A DNA stretch of 64,000 nucleotides from NCBI GenBank assembly GCA_030526195.1, contig JAUNDG010000001.1:214987-278986 (forward strand), in the 5' to 3' direction. The DNA is from Lachnospiraceae bacterium (lineage in GTDB: Bacteria; Bacillota; Clostridia; Lachnospirales; Lachnospiraceae). The notes beneath the pieces were generated by a model. The model ran no database searches. It was not told the DNA's origin and saw nothing but the letters and a program-made list of their open reading frames with translations. Below, one piece after another: positions 1 to 8,674 of this stretch. Made by a program: the position numbers and the translations under genes. How positions within the stretch are numbered: the stretch's first letter is position 1; the number at the start of each line of letters is the position of its first letter.

Positions 1-612
1 ACAGCCTCTCTTCGTTTTGGGGCCGACAGGATGAAGGATGTCACCGTGCCGGGCAACACAGCTGAAGTGGCCACTTACGAGATTGACCTCACCAAAACAG
101 CGGCGCTGACGGATGCGGATCTGACACAGGCTGTCTTTGAACTCTATCGCGGCGATGATCTGGTTTCCTGCGTGCAGGATGAGGCCGGCCGTTATCACGT
201 GGCTGATCGCGAGGATTGGGAAGAAGGCAGTTCGTTGACCAGCAATTTTATGCCGGATGCGGATGGTCATCTCTATATCCGCGGTCTGGATGCCGCCACC
301 TACACACTGACGGAAATCAACGCACCCGTCGGTCACAGCCTGTTAAAGGCTCCGGTTGTCATCGATATGACAGCGCCGGATGAGGTCAACGGGTCTCTTG
401 ACAGCGCCCTTGTGGGTTTTGAGGGTGAAAATGGTGAGGCTGTGGCCGACACAACTGCTCTGGCCGATGGTATTGTGCCCCTGACCGTCGAAAATGCGGT
501 GGCCATCGACCTGCCCCATACCGGTGGTCGCGGTCTTGTGATGTACGGCACAGCCGCCGGCGGCGTGCTCCTTCTGGCTCTTGTGCTCATGAAGAAGCGT
601 CGTCATGTCTGA
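1..612 (+). CDS. LPXTG-anchored SpaA/Cna_B-type surface (pilin-like) protein, 5' end missing
   Basis: The frame is open from the first base of the window (TASLRFGADR precedes the first Met at 31), so this is the 3' part of a larger gene. Visible are a SpaA/Cna_B-like beta-sandwich (AVFELYRGD at its start, YTLTEINAPVGH near its end, where Glu usually catalyses an isopeptide bond in this family), then LPHTGG as a sortase signal, a hydrophobic segment and a KKRR tail. This is the classic cell-wall sorting region. The class C sortase starts inside its last codons (8-nt overlap), so the protein is probably a pilus subunit or substrate of that enzyme. Whether it is the major backbone or a minor pilin cannot be told without the N-terminus. 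Confidence 0.85.
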   Translation, partial: TASLRFGADRMKDVTVPGNTAEVATYEIDLTKTAALTDADLTQAVFELYRGDDLVSCVQDEAGRYHVADREDWEEGSSLTSNFMPDADGHLYIRGLDAATYTLTEINAPVGHSLLKAPVVIDMTAPDEVNGSLDSALVGFEGENGEAVADTTALADGIVPLTVENAVAIDLPHTGGRGLVMYGTAAGGVLLLALVLMKKRRHV

Positions 613-1597
613 TCACGACCGATCTGACAGCCGGGGCCGCAGGTTCGCAAGAGCCTGCGGCGGACAGCCGGGCGGTATGAGAGCCCTGTTAACAGCGGCT
701 TGCGTGGTAATCGGCTGTGCGATTCTTTTATATCCCTATACGATGGCCGCTACCACAGATACGGAAGGGTGTCTGCGGGCGGCCCGTTATGAGGAGGCCT
801 GTGGGAAAATGGCTGTCGATGAGACACGGCAGGTTCTCTCTTCAGCCCGGGAGTATAACAAAGCGCTGGCGGATCATCAGAAATCAGTGCCTTATCGCTA
901 TCAGGGGGAAATGGCCACCGATGAGGCCTATGAGGCAGAACTGGGCGGTCAGGATATTATGGCGGTGCTGGATATACCGGCCATCAACGTGCATGTGCCG
1001 GTGGTACATGGCACGGGCAGTCACGATCTGCTGACGGCAGCGGGCCATTTTTTCGGGACATCCTTGCCCATTGGAGGATTATCGAGCCATGCAGGGATTG
1101 CGGCCCATGCGGCTTTGTCCACCGCCCGTTTGTTCACAGACCTTGAGAAGCTGACGGAGGGGGATATGTTTTCCCTGACGGTAATGGGCGAATGCCTCAC
1201 TTATGAGGTGGTGTCCACCATCGTGGTGCTCCCGGAGGAGGCGGATGATTACCTGCAGATTGAAGAGGGAAAGGATCTGGTGACGCTATACACCTGCACA
1301 CCCTACGGCATCAACTCCCATCGCCTGCTGGTGAAGGGGGAACGACTGCCGGACCGGGAGGCGGACAAGACCGTTGCCACGGGCGCGGTGCGGGAAGTCC
1401 GAAAACGGCAGGGCCAGATGCTGGTGATCGCGGTGCTCATGGCGGCAGCAGCATTTTTGCCGGCGGTCTGTCTGTCATGGAGGCGAAGAGGGAATAACAT
1501 TACTTATGTAAACTGTGCAGACAATGGTGACAATTCGGGCTCAGGGGATAGAAGACGTGTGTGTAAGAGACAGAGGATAGGAAAGGGCACAACATGA
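605..1597 (+). CDS. Class C (pilin-type) sortase
   Basis: Sortases are membrane transpeptidases that cleave LPXTG-type signals; class C enzymes polymerise pilins. An N-terminal signal anchor (about residues 25-48) is followed by the catalytic beta-barrel. Key residues by eye are His in GIAAHAAL, Cys in LYTCTPYG and Arg in INSHRLLVKGER. The C-terminus has a second hydrophobic segment (LVIAVLMAAAAFLPAV) followed by WRRRG, as in class C enzymes. About 35 polar residues of unclear role follow it, ending in an ATGA overlap with the next gene. The start at 605 overlaps the upstream pilin; Met25 (677), directly before the signal anchor, is an alternative. Its substrates are probably the flanking SpaA proteins. 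Confidence 0.88.
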   Translation: MSDHDRSDSRGRRFARACGGQPGGMRALLTAACVVIGCAILLYPYTMAATTDTEGCLRAARYEEACGKMAVDETRQVLSSAREYNKALADHQKSVPYRYQGEMATDEAYEAELGGQDIMAVLDIPAINVHVPVVHGTGSHDLLTAAGHFFGTSLPIGGLSSHAGIAAHAALSTARLFTDLEKLTEGDMFSLTVMGECLTYEVVSTIVVLPEEADDYLQIEEGKDLVTLYTCTPYGINSHRLLVKGERLPDREADKTVATGAVREVRKRQGQMLVIAVLMAAAAFLPAVCLSWRRRGNNITYVNCADNGDNSGSGDRRRVCKRQRIGKGTT

Positions 1598-2190
1598 AAG
1601 AAAAGGTGAAAGCCGCAGGGCTTTTGGCAGCGGCATTGGCGCTGCTTTTTTTATACCTGGCCAGCAGCGTGTTGGCAGAGGAAACGCGCCTTGGCTCGGT
1701 GACGATCCATTACGCGGATGGGACAGACGGGACACAACCGCTGCCGGGTGCGTCATTTTCATTAACATTGACAGAGGCTATCGACAATGTGCTGACAGGC
1801 ACCACAGATGCCCGGGGCGAACTGTGTTTTGAGGGGCTGGTGCCCGGCATCTACGAGGGGCGGCAGCTTGAGGCGCCGGAGGGCTATCGGCTGTCGGAGC
1901 CGTTCACACTGACCATCCCCCAGCAGCTCACGGAAGCTCAGCGCCCGGCGGTTAATGGCCGGCGCGCCAAAGAGGAGGTCCTGTGGGCGGTGCATGTTTA
2001 CCCGAAGCCCGTGCCGAAGAAGGGCATCGGCGGGGACAATCAGACACCCGGTGGCGGGGCATCGGGTACCGGCAGCGCGATCGGTCCGGTGAAGACCGGC
2101 GATACAGCCGGGCTTTGGCTGTGGTTCAGCCTGATGGCGGCAGCGGGCATTCTGGTGCTGGTGGTTTTGTTTTTCCGGCGGGATGGATGA
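1594..2190 (+). CDS. Small SpaA-domain surface protein with variant sorting signal
   Basis: A 198-aa protein with an N-terminal signal peptide (LLAAALALLFLYLASSVLA). It has one SpaA/Cna_B-like domain (GASFSLTLTEA to LEAPEGYRLSEP), a Gly-rich linker, then PVKTGDT, a hydrophobic segment and FFRRDG. PVKTGD sits where LPXTG would be and resembles the xxKTGD-type signals common on clostridial SpaA proteins. It is translationally coupled to the sortase through an ATGA overlap, so it is likely a minor pilin or pilus-base protein anchored by that enzyme. It has only one SpaA domain, so it is shorter than typical backbone pilins. Confidence 0.8.
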   Translation: MKEKVKAAGLLAAALALLFLYLASSVLAEETRLGSVTIHYADGTDGTQPLPGASFSLTLTEAIDNVLTGTTDARGELCFEGLVPGIYEGRQLEAPEGYRLSEPFTLTIPQQLTEAQRPAVNGRRAKEEVLWAVHVYPKPVPKKGIGGDNQTPGGGASGTGSAIGPVKTGDTAGLWLWFSLMAAAGILVLVVLFFRRDG

Positions 2191-2217
2191 GCAGCGTAGG
2201 AAAGGATATGACAGAGG

Positions 2218-5200
2218 ATGAAAAAAAGAAGGAAGGGAAGACATGACAGCATGAAAAGCCGGCAAGGATGCTTTGAGCGGGGCTTCGCGGCGCTGGTGGT
2301 CGCCGGGATCGTCATTTTCCTGATGCTGGCGGGGCCGTTGACGGCCTATGCGGGCAGCGGGGTGGAAATGCGTGAGGCGGTGGCATTCGAAAATGATGAG
2401 AAGGTGTTTGCTAAAACGGAAAGTGGCATAGGTAACAGTAAATTGGAAAACGACGGAGCTGAAGCCGGCCGCAGAGAAATCGGCGGCACCGACAGTGTGA
2501 CATCGGAAACAGACGGCACAGAAAACGGCGGTGGCGGTCCGGAAACGGAAGATTTTGAATCCGGCGACGTGACAGAAGGTGGTGCAGGCGATGGCACAAT
2601 AGCCGATGACGCATCAGGTGATGACGCGGCAAATGATGGCACGCTGAACGATGGCGCAACAGATGACGATGACCCCGGCAAAGCCCCGGAAGCAGACACG
2701 GAAGCCAATCCGGAAGCTGATCCGGACACTGATGCGGCATCGGATCCGGCGGAAACGGAAGCGGACATGCTTCAAGACTCCTTTGGTGCGTTGGATGAGC
2801 CGACGGAGGTGCTGGCCGGCGATGATATTTTCTCATCTGCAGGATTTATCGGGGACCAGGGTATGTACCGGATCTCATGCGCCGGCAATCAGCAATATGT
2901 GGTGGCTCTGGCCAACGGACAGCCCACTTTGGGCAAATCCCCCATCATTGAAAAATGGTCCGGCAAGGACGCTCAGTGCTGGATCATCCGGCGGGCGCAG
3001 GGTAACTATGTTTACATAAAAAGTGCGCTGAATGATTATGCCTCCGGCAGCATCCGCCCCACCATTTCCAATGAAAGTGACAAGGTGCTGGTGTTGAAGG
3101 AGGGGTGGTATCGCACCACCACCTATGAACAGCAGCTCTTTTTGCCGGTCATCAATGATGACGGGAGCGTGACATTTTTGCATAAGAAGACGGGTTATGT
3201 GCTGGATGTGACCGGCGGGACCATCGCCAACGGCACGGTGCTGCAGCTTCATAAGTCAAACGGCACGGCGGCCCAGAAGTTCTTTCTGACAAGTCTGAAG
3301 CAGAGTGACATCAATGCCCGGGAGGCGGATCGGGTGTCGGCGGAGCCCCTCAATAAGAGCCGTCTGTCTATTCTCAATCTCAATTCTTCGGCTCTGGCAC
3401 AAAACACCATGGCCACGGCCCGGTCTCTGACTAATGTACGCACAGGAAGCGGCGTGACACTGACGGCGGAAATCGGTTTTGCCAATAAATCAAACTGGTC
3501 ATTGTCGGCCGAGGGGACGCTGTTGCCCGCCTATCGGGCGGTGATGTCCGCTGCGAGTCAGGGGTCTGAGGATGAATTTGTGGAGGTGACCTATCCTCTG
3601 GCGGGTACCTATCTTGACGGGTATCGGGTCCGTCGGGTGGGCGCCCGGGTGCGGTTTGACAATATCCGGCCGGCCAACAGCCTCACGCAGGCCTACGATC
3701 ACACGGCAGCGCCGGCGGCCGACGGGAAAAAGTACCTGGTCATTTCCACCAACATGTTCGGTGGCTACTGGTACAACAATATTGAAATGATGGACGTGAC
3801 AGTCTCATTTTTTTACGCGGACACGGGGGAAAACTTCGTGCCGCAGGAGGCGTATCTTACCTTCAATTCCCTCAACAACAACAAGAATCCCGAAAACACA
3901 GGCTATGGTGTGGACATCGCCATCCCGTCCCACGACGGCTACGGGGAATTTGCCGGCGTGAAGGACAAGGCGGTGACGGGCTATGTGTCAGGTGTCAGAG
4001 GCAATGCGGCCTCGTCGGATGATGAAGCGGTGACCAATATCGTGTCTCTGGACCTAAATGTGCGGGCACCCTATGCGCCGGACAGTGAGGATTACGGCTG
4101 GCAGCCGGTTTTCATCGGCCAGGCCCGGTATTATCCCGGCAGCTCCGAGCAGAAGCAGGCCACCTGGACGGATGCTCTGGGCGGCACCAACTTTACGCGC
4201 AACAGTGTGTCGTTGCCCCTTGAAAATGAGTCTCCCGCAACAACCTACGTCATCGGTTCACTGAAGGGCGAGGCCTGGAACTCATTTTCGTCGGTGCCCA
4301 TCTATGCGGCGGTGGAGCCACCGGTGAAATCCATCATCGGGGCCGGGGGGACGGATGCATCCTTTGACAGCAATACCGCACACATCGCACCGGATGACGG
4401 CACCGTGACATTTCAGATCGATCAGACCATCCCCCGCATCGGCGTGGAAACCGGGGAAATGCTGGAGTACCTGATCCTGGAGGACTATCTGCCGGAGGAA
4501 TTTGAGGTCGTATCCGCCCAGGTCTCGGAGCCCCGCCTCTGGGGGCTTGCCTGGTTTGAAAACTGGGTCAGGTGCCGGTACGACGGGGCTTATGATGACA
4601 GCGGCACCTCGGCGGACGGGACGATGCCGGAGGCCTATACTGTTCATCTCACCATCACCGCCCGATTGGTGTCGACGGAGGCAGCGGGGAAAACACTGAC
4701 CAATCAGGCCTCCGTCCGCTGGAAAATGCAGTCCCATGAGGAGGAAAAACTGCCCTCTAACGAGGTGGAGGTGGTCGTCGGTCCGCCTAAGGGCTGCATC
4801 AGTGTACGGAAGCTCACCTCCGATGAAAATGGGTCTGCAAAGCCCCTGTCCGGTACGGTTTTCACTCTGTCCACATCGGACGCGAATGGGCAGCTTTGGC
4901 CGGTGAAACGGTGCCGGCTGTCCAACGGAGCCTATCGGGTGGTGCGGGCCGATGCCGGCGGGCAATACGAGGCAGATCTTGAGGATCTTAACAAGGTCGG
5001 GATTTTGCCGGCGGAACCTTTGGCGGATTATGAGGTGATAACCGATGGCGCGGGCTATGCTGTCTTTTCGGATCTTCCGGACGGCACCTATCTGGTGACG
5101 GAGAAAAAAGCCCCCACAGCGGACGGGCAGGTCTATGAATTGTTGACCCAGCCGCTTTCGATCCGGGTCAGTGAGGGACGGACCCGGACGGTGACCGTGA

Positions 5201-5334
5201 GGGACAGCCGGGCTGTGGAAATCCTCAATACCGGCGGAAAGGGGCAGTTTTACTGGATTCCGGCCCTGTTTTGCCTTGGATTTGCTATACTTTTGCGGTA
5301 TCGCAGACGGCGTTCTCATGCTAAAATAAAATAA
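2218..5334 (+). CDS. Large ricin-lectin-like/SpaA surface adhesin
   Basis: A 1038-aa secreted protein. After a signal peptide (residues about 20-43) comes a long acidic Asp/Glu/Gly/Ala low-complexity stretch (about 60-190). A ricin B-type (RICIN/beta-trefoil-like) domain follows (about 205-365; GMYRISCAGNQQYVVAL, then W-rich repeats), which in this fold usually binds carbohydrate. Next are beta-rich stalk domains and a C-terminal SpaA domain (CISVRKLTSDENGSAKPLSG to YLVTEKKAP). It ends with ILNTGGKG, a hydrophobic segment and RYRRRR, a degenerate sorting signal. The layout suggests the tip adhesin of the sortase locus. Met11 (2248) is an alternative start; the acidic spacer resembles wall-spanning linkers. 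Confidence 0.8.
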   Translation: MKKRRKGRHDSMKSRQGCFERGFAALVVAGIVIFLMLAGPLTAYAGSGVEMREAVAFENDEKVFAKTESGIGNSKLENDGAEAGRREIGGTDSVTSETDGTENGGGGPETEDFESGDVTEGGAGDGTIADDASGDDAANDGTLNDGATDDDDPGKAPEADTEANPEADPDTDAASDPAETEADMLQDSFGALDEPTEVLAGDDIFSSAGFIGDQGMYRISCAGNQQYVVALANGQPTLGKSPIIEKWSGKDAQCWIIRRAQGNYVYIKSALNDYASGSIRPTISNESDKVLVLKEGWYRTTTYEQQLFLPVINDDGSVTFLHKKTGYVLDVTGGTIANGTVLQLHKSNGTAAQKFFLTSLKQSDINAREADRVSAEPLNKSRLSILNLNSSALAQNTMATARSLTNVRTGSGVTLTAEIGFANKSNWSLSAEGTLLPAYRAVMSAASQGSEDEFVEVTYPLAGTYLDGYRVRRVGARVRFDNIRPANSLTQAYDHTAAPAADGKKYLVISTNMFGGYWYNNIEMMDVTVSFFYADTGENFVPQEAYLTFNSLNNNKNPENTGYGVDIAIPSHDGYGEFAGVKDKAVTGYVSGVRGNAASSDDEAVTNIVSLDLNVRAPYAPDSEDYGWQPVFIGQARYYPGSSEQKQATWTDALGGTNFTRNSVSLPLENESPATTYVIGSLKGEAWNSFSSVPIYAAVEPPVKSIIGAGGTDASFDSNTAHIAPDDGTVTFQIDQTIPRIGVETGEMLEYLILEDYLPEEFEVVSAQVSEPRLWGLAWFENWVRCRYDGAYDDSGTSADGTMPEAYTVHLTITARLVSTEAAGKTLTNQASVRWKMQSHEEEKLPSNEVEVVVGPPKGCISVRKLTSDENGSAKPLSGTVFTLSTSDANGQLWPVKRCRLSNGAYRVVRADAGGQYEADLEDLNKVGILPAEPLADYEVITDGAGYAVFSDLPDGTYLVTEKKAPTADGQVYELLTQPLSIRVSEGRTRTVTVRDSRAVEILNTGGKGQFYWIPALFCLGFAILLRYRRRRSHAKIK

Positions 5335-5390
5335 TGTGCGCTCGACAACAGCAGCGCACGATATCCCCTGTAAGAAGAAAGGACGTGTCC

Positions 5391-6506
5391 ATGAATCCCT
5401 TTGCGTCATTATCAGCCTATCCCGCAACAGCGGATCGGCTCCTTCGTGAGCTGGCGGTGATCCCCGCACCCACCGGACAGGAGACACAGCGTATCGCCTT
5501 CTGTCAGCATTTTCTTGAAGAAAATGGGTTTTCCAAAGCTTTCACCGATGCGGTGGGGAATCTTATCCTGCCCTTCGGCGATATCGAAAATGGCCCGCTG
5601 GATGTGTTTGCGGCCCATGCGGATGTGGTCTTCCCGGATATGGAGGCCCTGCCCTGGTCGGAGGATGAGACATTCATCCGTTGCCCCGGCATCGGGGACA
5701 ACACGGCCCATGTGGCGGCGCTTCTCATGACGGCCCTTGCCCTGAAGGACCGGGAGCCTCAGGAGGGCGGTGTGCTCATCGTTATCAATGTGGCGGAGGA
5801 GGGCCTTGGCAATCTGAAGGGCTCCCGGCAGCTGATGGCGGATTACGGCGATCGGATGCGGTCCTTTGTGACCCTGGACAGCATCTTTCCTGAGGTGGTG
5901 ACAACAGCGGTGGGGTCCTGCCGCTACCGCATTTCCGTGAAAACGGAGGGCGGTCATTCCTTCCGGGATTATGGCAAGACCAATGCAGCGGAACGTCTGG
6001 CGGCTCTTATTGAGAAGTTGTACAGTGAGCCGCTGCCGTCAAGAGGTCGCACCACCCGCAACGTGGGAATCATCGAAGGCGGCACTTCTGTCAACACCAT
6101 TGCGGAGGATGCGGCGATGCTGTTTGAGTACCGGTCCGATGACCGGGAGGATCTTGCGGAGGCCTGCCGACAGCTTGAAAAGGCGGCGGAGGCGCTGCGG
6201 TCCGAGGACTGTGCGATCACCGTGACTCTCATCGGCGAGCGGCCCTGCGGTCGGGAAACCGATCCGGTGGTGTTTGATCGGATGAAGCAGCGGGCCATGG
6301 CGCTGGTTCGGCAGTATTATCACGAGGAGCCTTTTGAAAATGCCGGGTCCACGGATGCCAATGCGGCTTTGGCCGCCGGTGTGCCGGCCCTTTGTTTTGG
6401 TGCCTGCCGGGGCGGTGGTGTCCACACCCGGGAGGAGTGGATTCGAAAAGACAGCCTGCTGCCGGGGCTTTGCCTGGCCTACGATCTGGTGGCAGAATTG
6501 TTTTAG
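5391..6506 (+). CDS. M20-family metallopeptidase
   Basis: A 371-aa cytoplasmic zinc peptidase of the M20 (PepT/ArgE/DapE-like) type. Metal-site motifs by eye are AAHADVV (about residue 76), GIGDNTA (about 102), NVAEEGLGN (about 135, catalytic Glu-Glu) and a C-terminal GGVHTREEW. The dimerisation/lid region carries the typical EGGHSFRDYGKTNA. The start at 5391 was chosen because AAAGGA lies 7 nt upstream (5378-5383); the frame extends upstream to 5334 but that part lacks homology-like sequence. It follows the adhesin by about 55 nt and may be co-transcribed. The substrate is unknown: dipeptides, tripeptides or acyl-amino acids are all possible. Confidence 0.85.
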   Translation: MNPFASLSAYPATADRLLRELAVIPAPTGQETQRIAFCQHFLEENGFSKAFTDAVGNLILPFGDIENGPLDVFAAHADVVFPDMEALPWSEDETFIRCPGIGDNTAHVAALLMTALALKDREPQEGGVLIVINVAEEGLGNLKGSRQLMADYGDRMRSFVTLDSIFPEVVTTAVGSCRYRISVKTEGGHSFRDYGKTNAAERLAALIEKLYSEPLPSRGRTTRNVGIIEGGTSVNTIAEDAAMLFEYRSDDREDLAEACRQLEKAAEALRSEDCAITVTLIGERPCGRETDPVVFDRMKQRAMALVRQYYHEEPFENAGSTDANAALAAGVPALCFGACRGGGVHTREEWIRKDSLLPGLCLAYDLVAELF

Positions 6507-6662
6507 CCGGGGCCGGGATGACCGGTTCAGACATCGGCCTCAGCATAAATAATATGTATGAAAAAAGAAACAACAAGCCGATACAGAATAATATAATATA
6601 GAGTTAAAAAATAAGCAGAAAATAGAACAAACAGACAAAAAGAACGGAAACACAGAATTTAT
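6507..6662 (+). promoter_or_regulatory. AT-rich leader and likely promoter of the DEAD-box helicase
   Basis: This gap is sharply AT-richer than its neighbours and holds a TATAAT at 6592-6597. No good -35 hexamer stands at the right spacing. The start codon at 6663 lacks a clear Shine-Dalgarno, which is odd for this window. A cold- or growth-regulated leader, as known for some csdA/deaD genes, is possible but not shown. Confidence 0.35.
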
Positions 6663-8672
6663 ATGACAGAGAGAGAATACTACGAAAAGAAACTGGATGA
6701 TATGCTGAAGGATGTGTTGCCGGCGGAATCAAAGAAGCCGATGGAAGACGAAAAAGCCGATACGGAAGCAGAGACGATGACAGACGCGACATCTGAAACA
6801 GCTGCGGAAGAACCCATTGAAAATGTCGCTGTGCCGGCAGATCCGGAAGTGGCATCAGCAGTTGATTCAACAACGGATGAAGAATCGGAGAAAGCCGATG
6901 CTGAAAATACAGATACTCAGAATGTTGAGCCGACAGAGCATGCGGATTCCGCACAGGCTGAGGCCTCGGTTTACCCGGAGGGGAGCCTTGATGCTCTGGG
7001 CATCGACCACCGCATTTTAAAAGCGGTGCGTGACATGGGCTTTGACAGCGCCTCCTCCATTCAGGAGCAGGCCATTCCGGTTGAGCTGGCCGGTCACGAT
7101 ATGGTGGGCCAGGCTCAGACCGGTACCGGTAAAACAGCCGCTTTTGGTATTCCCATGCTGATGAAGGTGGATCCTCATCTTAAAAAACTGCAGGGCATTA
7201 TTCTGTGCCCCACCCGAGAACTGGCCATCCAGGTGTCGGAGGAACTGCATCGCTACGCCAAATATATGCACGGTGTTCGCATTCTGCCGGTTTACGGCGG
7301 TCAGGATATCGTGAAACAGATCCGCGGTCTCAAGGACGGCGTCCAGATCATGGTCGGGACACCGGGTCGCGTCATGGATCACATGCGTCGGGGCACCGTG
7401 AAGTTTGACCATGTGTCCATGATCGTCCTGGATGAGGCTGATGAAATGCTGGACATGGGCTTCATCGATGACATGCGCACCATCTTAAGCGACCTGCCGG
7501 AGGATCGTCAGACCGTGATGTTCTCAGCCACCATGCCGAAGGAAATCCGGAAAATGGTGGATGAATTCCAGACAGATCCGGTCATGGTGAAGGTGGCCCG
7601 GAAGGAACTGACGGTGCCGGAAATCACCCAGTATTATTACGATATCCGTCCCAGCATCAAGACAGAGGTTCTGTGTCGCCTCATTGATCTGTATGAACCG
7701 AAGCTGTCCGTTGTCTTCTGCAATATGAAGAAAAAGGTGGACGAGCTGACGGATGAACTGAAGGCCAGAGGCTATTATGCCGAAGGTCTGCACGGCGATC
7801 TCACCCAGTCCCAGCGTGACCGGGTCATGAAGAGCTTCCGCACCGGCCGGGTGGAAATCCTGGTGGCCACCGATGTGATGGCCCGCGGCATCGACGTGGA
7901 AGATATCGAAGCGGTCTTCAATTATGATATTCCGCAGGACAATGAATACTACGTGCACCGCATCGGCCGCACCGGTCGTGCCGGTCGAAAGGGCCGTGCC
8001 TTCTCACTGGTGGTGGGCCGCGACATTTACAAGCTGCGTGACATTCAGCGTTTCTGCAAGACCCACATTCAGCCCCAGCCGGTGCCGTCGCTCAATGACA
8101 TTTCCAATAACCGGACCAACCGGGTGCTGGATGAAGCTGTGGCCCTGATTGAAAATGAGCCGGATACTCTGAAGGATATGCAGGAGATCATCGACCAGTT
8201 CATTTTCGATAATGATTCTTCGTCCATGGAACTGGCAGCGGCGCTGTTAAAGCTCCGCCTGGGTTCAGAACCGGAGACGGAGGATGACCTTGACGATCTG
8301 TCAGCCCCGCGTCCGCTGGATAACCCGAATCAGGGCAAGAAGAAGGATGGCGACAAGAAGGGCCGTCGCAAACGCGACCGGGACGAGGAAAAGGGTTCCC
8401 GGGGCAAAAAGGGCAAAAAGAAAAAATATGAGGATGACGATATGGTCAGACTCTTTATCAACATCGGTAAGAATCAGCGTATCAAACCCGGAGATCTGGT
8501 GGGCGCCATCGCCGGTGAGGCGGATATTCCCGGCCGTATGGTGGGGGCCATCGATCTCTACGACAGCTATTCCTTTGTTGATGTGGATCGGCAGTATGCC
8601 GAGCAGGTCATGCATGCCATGAGAAATGTGAAGATCCGCGGATTGAAGGTCAGAATGGAAAAGGCTTTATAA
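6663..8672 (+). CDS. deaD: DEAD-box ATP-dependent RNA helicase (DeaD/CshA/DbpA type)
   Basis: A 669-aa helicase for RNA and ribosome remodelling. All core motifs are present: Q-motif region, AQTGTGKTAAFGIP (Walker A, about residues 147-160), PTRELAIQ, TPGR, VLDEADEMLDMG (DEAD), SAT, and in RecA domain 2 VATDVMARGIDVEDIEAVFN and HRIGRTGRAGRKGRA. A basic Lys/Arg linker (about 560-585) leads to a C-terminal DbpA-like RNA-binding domain (about 590-669; VRLFINIGKNQRIKPGDLVG), which targets 23S rRNA in the DbpA family. The first about 105 residues are an acidic, Glu/Asp/Thr-rich extension that is unusual for the family and may be intrinsically disordered. Confidence 0.92.
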   Translation: MTEREYYEKKLDDMLKDVLPAESKKPMEDEKADTEAETMTDATSETAAEEPIENVAVPADPEVASAVDSTTDEESEKADAENTDTQNVEPTEHADSAQAEASVYPEGSLDALGIDHRILKAVRDMGFDSASSIQEQAIPVELAGHDMVGQAQTGTGKTAAFGIPMLMKVDPHLKKLQGIILCPTRELAIQVSEELHRYAKYMHGVRILPVYGGQDIVKQIRGLKDGVQIMVGTPGRVMDHMRRGTVKFDHVSMIVLDEADEMLDMGFIDDMRTILSDLPEDRQTVMFSATMPKEIRKMVDEFQTDPVMVKVARKELTVPEITQYYYDIRPSIKTEVLCRLIDLYEPKLSVVFCNMKKKVDELTDELKARGYYAEGLHGDLTQSQRDRVMKSFRTGRVEILVATDVMARGIDVEDIEAVFNYDIPQDNEYYVHRIGRTGRAGRKGRAFSLVVGRDIYKLRDIQRFCKTHIQPQPVPSLNDISNNRTNRVLDEAVALIENEPDTLKDMQEIIDQFIFDNDSSSMELAAALLKLRLGSEPETEDDLDDLSAPRPLDNPNQGKKKDGDKKGRRKRDRDEEKGSRGKKGKKKKYEDDDMVRLFINIGKNQRIKPGDLVGAIAGEADIPGRMVGAIDLYDSYSFVDVDRQYAEQVMHAMRNVKIRGLKVRMEKAL

Positions 8673-8674
8673 TT

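Noticed and set aside
2346-2768. 140-aa Ser/Ala-rich - strand open frame
   Set aside because: It is the complement of the acidic low-complexity region of the adhesin, a known source of spurious frames.
4282-5487. 401-aa - strand open frame opposite the adhesin C-terminus
   Set aside because: Covers the SpaA domain and sorting signal of the + strand gene on the opposite strand; no supporting signals.
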